From Salvator merianae (Eukaryota; Chordata; Lepidosauria; Squamata; Teiidae): a DNA stretch of 64,000 nt. Position numbers and translations under genes: made by a program. Of the stretch, positions 1-9,849 are shown piece after piece. The stretch lies in NCBI GenBank assembly GCA_003586115.2, contig QVOM02000126.1, positions 7,621,925-7,685,924 on the forward strand, given 5' to 3'. The notes beneath the pieces were generated by a model. It saw only the letters and a list, made by a program, of their open reading frames with translations. It was not told where the DNA came from and did not search any database. Position 1 is the first letter of the stretch, and the number at the start of each line of letters is the position of its first letter.

Positions 1-356
1 ATTAAAAATATTTCTCAAGTACAAGTTGCTTTATGCATGAAGCAACCCTAGCAGCTCCTTAACTTAATAAGACAAATGCGTCTCCATGACTTGATAAACA
101 GTCAGAGGAGGCTGCAGAAAGACAATAACATCAATTTAACATAAAAGTCCTCAAACCTTCTGTATTTTGTTTGCCTGTATATTGTTTAGGTCATGAGATT
201 CCTCTTTCATTTTTACCTGCTTTTAAAGTACCATTTCAATACTAGTTTCCGGTTCAGCCTTTAACCCATTCAGTTAAAAGTAATGAGATGAGATGAGAAT
301 ATTCTCTAGAGAATAGTTTCCAGGAATGAGGTTACAGTATGAAATCAATAATAATT

Positions 357-357
357 G

Positions 358-388
<31 letters not shown>

Positions 389-420
389 TTAGATTTATAT
401 GCCGCCCCTCTCCGAAGACT
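357..420 (-). repeat. ATTT microsatellite with L2-type 3' tail
   Basis: About nine TTTA units followed by gatttatatgccgcccctc. Read on the minus strand this is the GGGCGGCATATAAAT-plus-AAAT tail typical of L2-mobilised LINE/SINE 3' ends. Confidence 0.6.
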
Positions 421-489
421 CTATTTGGACACAATGTACAGTGGTTATTATATGCTTAACTGTTGGAATGATTTAAAACAGATTTAAAA

Positions 490-1240
490 AATTATCAGTT
501 TACACAAGAGAAGATGGAATGGGAAAAAGAATTAAGAACAGGAGAAGGAGGTATAATTGCTAATGTCTATAAATTGCTGTTGAAATATGAAATGGAAGAA
601 GAGCAAGTGACAGACTGTATGGTGAAATGGGCAAAAAACTTTCAGTATTTAATATACAGACCAATGGGACTAAGGATTTAAAATTTACACACTTATAATC
701 TTAAAGAAAAAGTTAATAAAATGATGTATACATGGTATAAGACTCCACAAATATTGTCAAAGATGTACAAAGATGTCCCTAATACATGTTGGGAATGTGG
801 TGTGAAGGAAGGAACTTTTTATCATATGTGGTGGACATGTGTAAAAGCAAAAAAATACTGGCAGCAAATATATCAGATTATACAAAAATTAACTAAAATA
901 CAGAAACAATGGAAACCAGACTTTTTTTCCTGGGTATGGCTGATAAAAAATATGAGAAATATAATGTATTATTTCAATATATTACTACAGCAGACTTTTA
1001 CAAGCTCAGCCGAGATGGAAAAATGAACTGTTTTACTAACAGATTAAGATGGTAACAAACCTTATGAAAAACTGGCACTCATTTACTGACTTTTTATAGA
1101 ACACTGAGAAGGACTTATTTATTACAGACTTTAAGTATTGAGGAGAGAACAAAACCAGGGGAAGAAGACTGGAATAAAGAAGAGAAACAGAATAGCAAAA
1201 TGAACTGTCAGCCACCGTGAAGGAGATCGGATGTCAACGT
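490..1240 (+). mobile_element. L1 LINE fragment, ORF2 C-terminus
   Basis: Conceptual translation shows the L1 ORF2 C-terminal module: WEKELRTGEGGIIANVYKLL, then after a stop/frameshift at about 678, WYKTPQILSKMYKDVPNTCW with ECGVKEGTFYHMWWTC. The WYxTP...CWxC...GTxxHMWWTC pattern is the L1 C-terminal cysteine motif. The open piece at 721-1026 is the remnant. It is 5' truncated, has no intact reading frame, and is antisense to DAAM1. Confidence 0.85.
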
Positions 1241-1314
1241 TGTCAATAAATAATTACGGCTAAACGTATTAGTTCCTTTTAGAGTTCTATATATAATATG
1301 TATGTTTTACACTC

Positions 1315-1318
<4 letters not shown>

Positions 1319-1350
<32 letters not shown>
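1319..1350. repeat. TA dinucleotide microsatellite
   Basis: Sixteen consecutive AT/TA units with flanking degenerate copies. Confidence 0.95.
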
Positions 1351-1353
<3 letters not shown>

Positions 1354-1499
1354 GATATTCTCCAAATAATACTGTCCAAGCATTTTTAAGCATTTTCATT
1401 TCCTATTTAAATATTATATTGTAGACTGTCTCAGCAAGAGGCAGTGCAAGATATAAAAGAGTTCCTGTGATTGCCTTTACTGTGTGGCTCACTAGATGC

Positions 1500-1690
1500 A
1501 AGTAGCAACCCCTGGCACAGGTTTGATTGCCTTCGCATCTGGAGAGGTGCATGCGAGATCACCTTGTGGGAACTTCTGGAAGCCAGCCAGACATGAAGGT
1601 AAACAAAACTGTGCCAGGCTTAAGCAAAGGTATTATGGGAAACTTGATGTTACTGCTGGATTCCCAATAATAGTCTTGCAATTGGCACTG
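1500..1690 (+). repeat. Interspersed segment shared with 20250-20530
   Basis: The text around gaggtgcatgcgagatcac, gggaacttctggaagccag and aaactgtgccagg recurs with substitutions near 20345-20400 and 20488-20520. The family is not recognised. Confidence 0.55.
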
Positions 1691-3436
1691 TGTTTGGAAG
1701 GCCACAGGGATGTCTGACGATCTCAACACAACGCTGAGAGAATCATGGGGCCCACCTTATGCATGGAAGCAGCCATATTTTTGTAATGCCATATAAAAGT
1801 TTAATACAAAAGAGGAATAACAAATTCAAATTCTCAGATATTTTCAGAGAGTATGATCTTGGAGAATATTTCGCAAATAGTCCTGTTCATGGAGAATATT
1901 CCCTAGCGAACATTCTCATCTCACATCATTAGCTAAAAGGATTTCAAAGGATTTCACGTGGCACAACAAGCAGAGTTTGGCGAGTTACCAACGTTTGGAA
2001 CTGGCAAACTATGGCTGTATGTGTCAACAACAGTCAGGCTCAGCCTAATGTAAAATTTCCCTGTTGTCCCCCCACCCCCAATCAGTTAAATCTTGCTGGC
2101 TTCTTTTCTGCATGGACCAATTTAATTGTATCTCAAGTAACATGTCATATGAAGCAGAGCAAATAGCTGCTCTCAACCCAACTCATTCAAGGCTTCAGGA
2201 CTGTGTAACACTTGACTTCTGATTCTGTACTTAATCAGCAGCTGTTCCTCTTAAGGTTAGTATCAGGAAGAGATTAAAGTTGCACCTTCTAAAGGGTTTA
2301 CATCCTGACCCTCCTCTTTCCCTCCAACTGTGTCCAAGTGCTCAACCTTCAAAGCTCCCAACAGATTACCCCAGACCAGACAAAGCTGATTATTCTCAGC
2401 ATTAGCAATCGCAAACAGCAACTCCTCTTTACTTTGCTTACTTTGCTGCCTTTTATTTACATACACAGACACACACTTTCCTACATCTCCTCTAGAATCC
2501 AGAAATAAACTCCTGACTTCATTAGAGCACTGACCTACTTCTTGAATAAGGAGATGAGCAGGCAGCTACTGAGTACAATTCTAGAAAATCCACAACACTC
2601 CTAACAGCATGCTGGGAAGTATTTTAAGTCTTTTGTGTGTGTTTATACAAAAGTTTGGCAGGCACAACCTTTTTTGTTAGATGTATGGGCTCACTGCACA
2701 AGAAATACACAAAAAGATTGAAGTCTGTGTCAAATTCATGATAGATTTAAGATTCTTTGGTGCTCTAGACAAAGGTTAAATTTGGTGCCTCTGCCCTTTG
2801 TACTGCTGTGGTTCTGAGAACTAATCTGGGTGGGTAGAATTAAGACCCATCAGATACTCAAATTATGTCCCACTAGTTCCACTACTACCTGCACTTACTT
2901 TTATTTTAGATAACAGAAACAGAATGTACACATTGTGCTACTGAACTTCCCCATAATTCCTTGTTATTCCTTCTTGGGAGATCTAGTCCATCATCACCTG
3001 AAGGACTATCATTTTGCCAGCACTGACCAAGGCTGCTAAATAACAGTGGAAGGGAGGGAATGCTTTAATTATGTTTATTAGCATCTCTCAAAACGTAGAG
3101 GTTAGAGCATCTATACAGATGGGCTAGACCTAATAGGATTAGGTGGCCCTATGAGGTCCCATGCAAACAGGTTTGCAAATACAGTTGTACTTCAGTTTGC
3201 ATGAGGGTTCGATTCTGCAAGAATGGCATACAAATCGAATCCAGACAAATTGAGTAACAATTGTAAATGGAGTTAACTCAAGAACTTAACTCAGGGTAAT
3301 TGGCCTGAAGAGGAATTACAGCTGTGGCTAGAATGCCTTTGGCTCCGCCATTTTTCCATTTGAGGGCTGGGAAGAGAGGAGGAGGACAACGCCCTGTGTT
3401 TCTCCTGAGGAAAACCTGCCTGTCAACCTGATGCTA

Positions 3437-3974
3437 AGCTTGTTTCAGCACTGACCTTCAGTGGACCAGATCAGAGGGTCCCACACTGATCCAGTCCAAG
3501 GAATCCATCCCAGTTGTGGATGGATCTGTCCCTAGACCGGAACAAGGCTGTCTGCACCCACACTGACTCCAAAGCTTGTGCCAGCTTTGGAGTTGGCTCC
3601 AAAGCCTCTGATGGCTAACAACCAAAGGTCCTGGTCTCAGAGCTCTTGGGGCACCCATTTCAGTGGCACCTTGTTACACTGCTGAAATGGGTTCCCTGCA
3701 GTACACTGGACTACAGCATTTGCTGTCTGAACGCTTCTGTGGTCTGGTTTATTGCCACTAGAGCACCAGTAGACCTCTTTAAAGTGGTCTACCAGTAGAT
3801 CGGACCAGGAGACGATTATGAGCCACCTAGTCTGCTCTGTTCCAGTTTATGGTCATCCTGTGCAGATGGAGCATACTAGAAGGGGGGTGGGGCCTCCCTC
3901 AGACTTCACCCATGGTGTAGAAGGAAGGACCGTGGTCCCCTTGTGGAACTGGAACAAAGGTAAGTGCAGAAACA
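3437..3974 (-). mobile_element. Family A MITE, long copy
   Basis: Ends in taagtgcagaaac, and the other end reads tttcagcactgacc. The interior has the family signatures gggttccctgcagtac, ggtctaccagtagatc and cagtggcacc, in the orientation opposite to the 5216 copy. It is diverged. Confidence 0.7.
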
Positions 3975-4389
3975 TTCTGACTGTAGTTTATTCCACCACC
4001 CCTTGTAAATAAAGGTAACGTTCATGTGACCAAACAGAACCTTCATCTCAAGAATGAAAAAAGTTACTCTCATGCAGTCACTTCTGTAGTTAGTTTGAAG
4101 CCTTTTCCATCCTTCTATCCCCCCATCTTCATAGTTCAAGCATGCTCAATTACTAATACGCTGTGTTAGGTGGCACAGGCTTTTGCCAATACCTTTGCCA
4201 TTAGAAACTGGTTTTTAATGTCACCGACATGCCATGCCCAGGACAGGCAACTGACCAAGCCGAAAGAACAAACTAAAATGGTTATGTGTAGAAATGAGGA
4301 CAGCAAAAAGACGCATTCCAACGATCATCAGACGAAGGCGGTTTGAATTCTCCCGCACATCTCGGTCAGATGTGCTGGCAATACGGTAC

Positions 4390-4497
4390 CTGCTGCCGTT
4401 GGTAAGCAGAAAATGTCCTTTCGAGGTCTTCAAGGTCTAGCTTTTTAAACACAGGGCCATCATCAATGTCAGTCCATACGGTGCCTTCCAGTTTGTT
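4390..4497 (-). CDS. DAAM1: DAAM1 exon (window exon 12): N-terminal part of FH2 domain
   Basis: A 108-bp phase 0/0 exon of 36 residues: NKLEGTVWTDIDDGPVFKKL then DLEDLERTFSAYQRQQ. The acceptor is ctacacaccag and the donor CAG|gtaccg, the least consensus-like GT donor in the gene. This is the start of the FH2 domain, including the Trp-containing lasso (WTDIDD) that links two FH2 subunits into a ring around the actin barbed end. Human, as I recall, has TEIDDTKVFKILDLEDL, so DGP and the second K are differences in an otherwise fixed stretch. The remainder of FH2 is not in the window: nothing in 1-4389 resembles the next exon. Confidence 0.95.
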
Positions 4498-4741
4498 CTG
4501 GTGTGTAGGAAAAAAAATGGAAGAAATTTCACTTTGTTTTGAAAATGGTGCATTTCTGGGACATTCACACCATACATGATGATCAGGGTTTCTTGGTGAG
4601 TTCCAGCTTTAAGACACACTACGTTTTCTAGACATAAAGGTTCAAAGATTTAAAAGTCCACCCAACATGATACGTACACATCATGGATATAAAAGGAGCC
4701 TGGGTGCAGACCAAGGAAATTACTTTTCACACTTTTCACAA

Positions 4742-5060
4742 GCCTTTTCACACTTGAAACTAGTAAGTGTCAGGGACGCTCACTAGTCAAGTGCCCTGGT
4801 AGTTTGCAGAGGCCCTGGTGATCAGGAGCAAACTACAATTGCTCCCAGTCACTACCTGCTGTGGAGCATAAAATCTGCTACACAACTGTACCAGGAGCAA
4901 CTGGACTGCTCCCAGTATACTGCATTTGCACCCACTTCTGGGTGCAAACATACAGCTACATGGTGTGGCATTGCTGGTTGCCAAGACAGTGGCTAGAAGC
5001 TTCCCAGCTGCTTTCATGGCACAGAACGCCAGCAGGATGCGAAAAGTGCAAAAAGGCCCT
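4742..5060 (+). mobile_element. Family C MITE
   Basis: Left end gccttttcacac, right end gtgcaaaaaggccc. The interior contains catttgcacccacttctggg and the block aggccctggtgatcaggagc, shared with copies at 22181 and 60344. Confidence 0.7.
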
Positions 5061-5215
5061 TTGTTTCCAACAGAGTCCTGCAAGCAAGGACAGGAAAATG
5101 TACCCTCCAGATGATGTTGGAAAGACAAGTGCAACAGCTTTCTCCTATCTGCACCCAGCTCCTAATACCTTTTTAAGTCTTCTACTGCCTCCTAGATTTG
5201 GAGACACACACTATG

Positions 5216-5695
5216 GGCCTTTCTGCACTTACTTTAATCAATATCAAAAAGTGGATGATGGCCTCCCTTCTGCATGCTAATGTGGAATACAGGAGGCCCT
5301 GCCCATCCCTAGTCGACTCTGTTTGCATCAGACAGAGAGTGTTCTGGATCTGGAGGGCCTAGTTCCGAATTGTAGGTGGACCTGATTATCAGGTCCACAA
5401 GTATACTAGCAGGTAAAAATCTGTATCACGGAGATGAGTACCATATCCTGGATTAACACGGAGACCCATTTTGGTGGTTCACCTTATTGCACTGCCCAAA
5501 TGGGTTCCCCCGGGGGCTCTGGGACCGGCCCCAAAGCTCATGTGAGCTTTGGGACCATTGTGGGGACAGGACTGAACAGCTATTGCCATGCAGCCGGCAT
5601 TGTTTCAGCCCAGAGCGATCCTTCCCTGTCTTGGGACATATTGCTTTGTTCCAGACCAGCTGATCTGGAATAAAACAGGTACATGCAGAAAGGCT
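5216..5695 (+). mobile_element. Family A MITE, long copy with CTATG flanks
   Basis: Left end ggcctttctgcacttac, right end catgcagaaaggct. The same five bases CTATG lie outside both ends (5211-5215, 5696-5700). Interior blocks match the 35247 and 52035 copies. Confidence 0.78.
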
Positions 5696-6369
5696 CTATG
5701 AAATAGATTATGCAAGCTTGCAACAAACCCACAGTCCAAACTCTGTAATTTTTTTCCATCCAAAGAAGCCTTCCTTAGCTAGGGACCCCAAAGCAAGACA
5801 ACACAGAGGCACTGAGTTTGTTTTTGTTTCAAATATACAAAAGGACAAAATTCCCACCATTCTCATCTTTTCCAGATTTTTCTAATGCCTGGCAAAGCTC
5901 TAAATACCTCTCTGCATATATCTGTGTGGACTGAACAAATTTGCAAGATCCTCTCTGACTGCTGGCTGACCCTTTAGCAGCTATTCATATCACCCGATCC
6001 CCAGCAAACACTTTCAAAAATCAGAGCTATGGCCAAGAGGAATTTGAAGAAATCCAAGCTCAGTCTGCAAGGAAAAAGATTCCACCTGGTAAGCTGAAGC
6101 AGCTGTTTTAGGATTCTGAATTTAGCATTGAAACTCTGTCCTTCACAGAGGGGTCTCAGGGCAGGTCAATTTTATTTGCTTGAACTGGAAAACAAAAAGC
6201 ATGCCAGTGCTTGGATGGAATTACTGGCCCAGAAAATTTCTCAGATTGGTTATTACCTGTCTACCTCTTCAGCAAGGGACAGGAAGCAGCATATGCTCAA
6301 GTAAAACAAATATTATGAGATAGGGCAGCTCAAGAGCTTATTACATTGGCAAACCATCATTCTCACTAT

Positions 6370-6600
6370 GGGTGTTTTTGCACTTACCACCTTTGAACCG
6401 GATAATTATCCTATTCTAACGTGGAATTGACCCTGCGGCACTGCTGGGCCCTAGACTGGAATACAAGCAGGATAGCAGCATTCGCATTGTGAATGCTGGT
6501 GTCCTGCTCCTGATCTTTGCCATGACAGTGGCTGGGAAGCATCCAGCCACTCTCATGACGACCGGCAGCGCTATGAATCCAGCTGGCCACAGAAACTGCC
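6370..6600 (+). mobile_element. Family C MITE, truncated
   Basis: Begins gggtgtttttgcacttacc and shares gataattatcctattc and atgacagtggctgggaagc with the 18415 copy. The right end is not found, so it is probably truncated. Confidence 0.6.
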
Positions 6601-6676
6601 AAACCAATTAACCTATCCAAGTTGTTTCCTCTGTAGCAAATAGGTAACCAGAGCAGTTCTCTGTCAGTCACTTACA

Positions 6677-6831
6677 CCCTTTCTGCTCTAGGCCTTATTC
6701 TGGATTACAGCACAGGATAGTGGCCTGCTGTCTGCATGTTAGTGCTGACTAAGGCAGGCCCCAGACCGGCATGCAGATGGCAGGCCCCTATTCTGGGATA
6801 TAACCTGGAATAAGGCCCAGTGCAGAAAGGG
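6677..6831. mobile_element. Family A MITE, short copy
   Basis: ccctttctgctctaggcctt at the left and aaggcccagtgcagaaaggg at the right form inverted ends. The interior has ctgcatgttagtgctgac, matching the other short copies. Confidence 0.75.
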
Positions 6832-7254
6832 ATTTTTTGAAAAGAAACAGCACCTTTTTGTACCACTCTACTTTGATCCTGCATATTTTATTTATATAAA
6901 GTTCCCTCACTATAATGCTTTATTAAAAAAAAAAAAAGTTTGGCTTACATGACATTCATCACATAAAAGCAAAAGGGATGAAGGATGGATATGGAAAGGC
7001 ATTAAAAAAAAGTATCAACTCAGCCACTGTTTTCCAATAAGACCTTACTTATATTCAGCAACTAGAATGGAATATGTCCAAGGAATGGATGAAACAAGTG
7101 TTGCTTATGTTTGACTTCAACAGATGGAGAGGAAAGTCAAAGTATTAGGAGTGTTTATTTCATTAATTTAGCCACTGGTCATTACAAAAGTATTAGTAAT
7201 ACTGGCCCCAATTCAAAGTATTAACATTGACCTGAGAAGTTCTAAAAGACCTAG

Positions 7255-7560
7255 GCCCTATCCTGGTAGTGTCACCACCCCCAGAAGCTACAGGGCAAGA
7301 CCGACGTGAGGACCTTCTCTGTGCTGGCCCCCATGCAATGGAGTGGCTTCCCTTCTGAAGTGCATCAAATCATGTGGCCTTAGATAGCTGATGATCACCT
7401 GTGCCTCTGGCTAAAGAGACAGCTAATCCCCCCTTCTGAGCACCTCAGTGCAATATTTGTGATTTTATACTGCGTTTTTACATGGTTTTTAATTCTTGCT
7501 TTCCTATGTTTTAACTGCGGCAACTTGCCCTGAGACCTTAGGGTACAGTGTGGGATACAA
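7255..7560 (+). mobile_element. L2-like LINE 3' end
   Basis: The text gaccttctctgtgctggccc and tggagtggcttcccttctga reads as the diverged end of an L2-type reverse transcriptase frame. It is followed by the usual 3' UTR wording (ctctggctaaagagacag, ttgccctgagacc). Confidence 0.65.
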
Positions 7561-7602
7561 AGGTAGACAAACCAGCCAACGAAGGAACCAATGAGTATTT
7601 AC

Positions 7603-7905
7603 CTCAGGCAGCTTGGACCAGTTAAAGGACTTGAGTGCATTTGTGGGCTGTGGAATGTTTTTCCTTTTCAGCATTGACCCCAGTGGTGCTCCTGGAGCTG
7701 GGGTTAGACCCCCAAGGGGAGGGGGCCCTGGTGGAGGAGGTGGACCACCAGGGGGTGGCGGCGGTGGTGGGGGGATGTTCCCAGGAGGAGGTGGTGGTGG
7801 AGGAGGCATAGGCGGGAGAAATCCTACAGATGCTGTAGATAAGGGCCCCCCAGGGGCATCAGGTGGTAGAGAAGGCCCCCCTGGAACTGAAGCACATATT
7901 GCTCT
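7603..7905 (-). CDS. DAAM1: DAAM1 exon (window exon 11): FH1 proline-rich region and FH2 entry
   Basis: A 303-bp phase 0/0 exon of 101 residues. It opens RAICASVPGG and closes with IPQPTNALKSFNWSKLPE, the conserved lead into FH2. Between them is the FH1 region: runs of eight, eight, five and three prolines (exon residues 34-41, 45-52, 55-59, 61-63) separated by GNI, GG and G. Such tracts bind profilin-actin and SH3 partners and feed actin to the FH2 dimer. The acceptor is tttctttcag and the donor gtaaat. The arrangement around the proline runs and the LTPAPGAPLGSML segment differ from my recollection of human, while the flanks are conserved. The plus-strand Gly-rich open frame over the same bases is a shadow. 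Confidence 0.97.
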
Positions 7906-8234
7906 CTGAAAGAAAAACAACAACACATACCTTATGACAGGAAGTGGAAGACAAGTAAAGCACCAACATGTAAACTAGTATTTCCTATAATAATGACAGG
8001 TCACTGTTAAAAAAAAAAGCTATAATTAAGCTAAAAATGTAGGTGGAAAGACAAAGGAGTAATAAAATCTAACATGAAGAATTTTGGGGTGGGGGGCCCA
8101 ATACCCACAGACAAAACACAAGCAAACAGAGGTCCCTCTAACCGAAGGATGGAACACCTGTGGCTTTTCAGGTGTCATTATATAAATCCCAACATTGTCT
8201 CTAAAACCAGAGGCTGAATGACTTTAGGGCTTTA

Positions 8235-8770
8235 GGGTCCTCAGTCTAGGCGATAATCAAAGGGCGTTTCCAACTTGTGGCGGCTGGACTGCTCCAGTTG
8301 GAACGGCTCTGACAGGAATGGGTCCCTGCTGGAGTGGTCTAGCTGTCCTGGAGCAACACCTGGACAGCCAGTTCTGGGACAGACCCCACAATGCTCCTGT
8401 TTGTGTGAGCTTTGGAGCCTGCTGCAAGTCTTCTGACAATCAAGAGCAAACATTTCTGGCCTTGAAGCACTGGGGGGACCATTTTGACAGCACAAGTTTG
8501 TGCGCCACCAAAACTGGTCCCTGTGCTAAACCAGAACAGGTAAGCATGTGCCCTTCTGTATGCCTCCCTGTTCCGGTCCATAGGCTCCTGGACTGCCAGT
8601 AGACCTGTTAAAACATGTCTACTGATATCCTGGTCTAGGCAGCCATTTTGATTGCCTGGGCTGGGCTATGCTCTGTCCAAGGCTGATGTAGCAGCCTATC
8701 GGGGGCAGGGCCTCTTCTGTTCTGCTTGCGTCATGCTGGACTGGCATACCGGCCAGTGTGGAAAGGTCCA
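8235..8770 (-). mobile_element. Family A MITE, long copy (variant interior)
   Basis: Right end ggccagtgtggaaaggtcc; left end gggtcctcagtctagg. The interior resembles the 43024 copy (ggactgctccag, tggtctaggcagccattttg). Confidence 0.65.
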
Positions 8771-9408
8771 AAGAGCTGTGTGAGGAATGCTGTTTCTAAA
8801 ACTAGATCACATTTCTCCACCAGGGAGGCATTGTAGCCTGCCTGGAAGCAATCTTAAAGGAACCCTTTCAAAATAGAAGTGCAAAGACAGTGCTTTTTAG
8901 GAAATCACCTTCTTCACTGAGAAGCCATATACTCCATAGGAAATGAAGCGTCTTCTCCACTATAAACCTGCAACCTGGGAATATACTTGTTGTCCAATTA
9001 CACCAGAGAGTCGGAATAATTCGACAAGAATTAGCTACTCCATTTAAGGGGACAAGATTATATTGTGCTTCTTTAGGGATTAGAAGGCCTGGGGGGAAAA
9101 TATGGAAAAATATGGAAAAAAAAAAAAAAGTGGGGGGCTCTGGCAGTGTGCTTTTGGCCACCTAGCCCACCCCCATAATTTTTGAAACTTCCCTCTTTTT
9201 CCAATTCTCTCGTTTTTCCAAAGGGGCTTCATTTTGCTTAATTGCTTCTTCTGTACAAGCTGTGAGAAGCAACTGAGCTTGAACAATTCTACAGCATTAG
9301 CTGTTTCCAAACTATCCAAAGGGCACCATTCTGGATTCTCTATTGCACCAATAAGAGCCTAGCCAATATGGTTTCATTCAGGCAGGGACGTTTGTTTATT
9401 TATCTATG

Positions 9409-9520
9409 GCCCTTTCTGCACTGGGCCTTATTACAGATTATATCCCAGAACAGGGACCTGCTGTCCACATGCTAGTGCAGACTACGGCAAGCCGCCATCT
9501 GGCCTAATGCAGAAAGGGCC
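9409..9520. mobile_element. Family A MITE, short copy (112 bp)
   Basis: Clean ends ggccctttctgcactgggcc and ctaatgcagaaagggcc, with the signature atatcccagaacagggacct and cacatgctagtgcagac. The best-preserved short copy. Confidence 0.85.
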
Positions 9521-9661
9521 TCTGGCTGTTCCCATTTGGTACCAGCTAGGATTTTACAGCTTTACTGTAAAACTGGCCCAGTTTTCCTTTAGGGTAATGG
9601 GAACACCCAGGCCACCACATTCATTTCCCCACAGAAAGGGGAGCCTGCACTTTGGTCTCAC

Positions 9662-9849
9662 CCTGCTGAGCTCATGGATCTGTGCTGTGAGGTCTGCAAC
9701 TTGCTGTTTCACTTGCTTATGCTCCGACAGTTCTTTTTCTAATTTCTCCTTCATCTTATTCAAGGTCTGCATCATCTCCTCTTTCTCCTGGGTCTTGGCA
9801 TCACACTCCCGCTCCTTCTTCTCCAACTTCTGCTGGAGCTCATGGTGTT
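9662..9849 (-). CDS. DAAM1: DAAM1 exon (window exon 10): coiled coil
   Basis: A 188-bp exon: completes Glu and encodes 62 residues from [20 protein letters not shown] through [20 protein letters not shown] to [15 protein letters not shown]. Heptad-like spacing of Leu/Met among Lys/Glu marks a coiled coil, which in DAAM1 lies between the regulatory N-terminus and FH1 (about residues 459-520). The acceptor is tttttaaaaag, an unusually purine-rich last stretch; the donor is gtgaga, phase 0. Human has [10 protein letters not shown] where this reads [10 protein letters not shown]. Confidence 0.97.

Larger units (their letters stand above)
1..4389 (-). other. DAAM1: DAAM1 intron within FH2, partial (at least 4.4 kb)
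   Basis: Donor gtaccg at 4389. I did not find the next FH2 exon (KEADAIDD or the alternative insert I recall as DFFVNSNSKQ). It contains an L2-like tail, an L1 fragment, a TA microsatellite, a segment shared with 20250-20530, and a family A element. Stretches 1690-3430 show no recognisable element apart from a short foldback-like patch near 2950-3030. Confidence 0.85.
4498..7602 (-). other. DAAM1: DAAM1 intron (3,105 bp, GT-AG, phase 0)
   Basis: Donor gtaaat, acceptor cacaccag. It contains family C and A elements and an L2-like 3' end (7255-7560) reaching almost to the FH1 exon donor. Nothing is recognised in 5700-6365 or 6840-7250. Confidence 0.9.
7906..9661 (-). other. DAAM1: DAAM1 intron (1,756 bp, GT-AG, phase 0)
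   Basis: Donor gtgaga, acceptor tttctttcag. It contains one family A long copy (8235-8770) and one family A short copy (9409-9520). Nothing is recognised in 7910-8230 or 8775-9400. Confidence 0.9.

Noticed and set aside
1..4389. Next FH2 exon
   Set aside because: No KEADAIDD or RRAQNCNIL-like coding segment seen; it probably lies outside the window.
4221..4433. Minus-strand open frame running through the FH2 exon donor
   Set aside because: Its N-terminal part is in a different phase from FH2; the exon is in another frame and ends at 4390.
5434..5673. Open frames inside family A copies (for example here, 8318-8602, 35506-35715, 52197-52484)
   Set aside because: They fall in non-autonomous repeat copies, are not kept between copies, and show no transposase motif.
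7613..7909. Plus-strand Gly-rich open frame of 98 codons
   Set aside because: It is the antisense of the DAAM1 FH1 proline runs (CCN read as GGN); no independent support.
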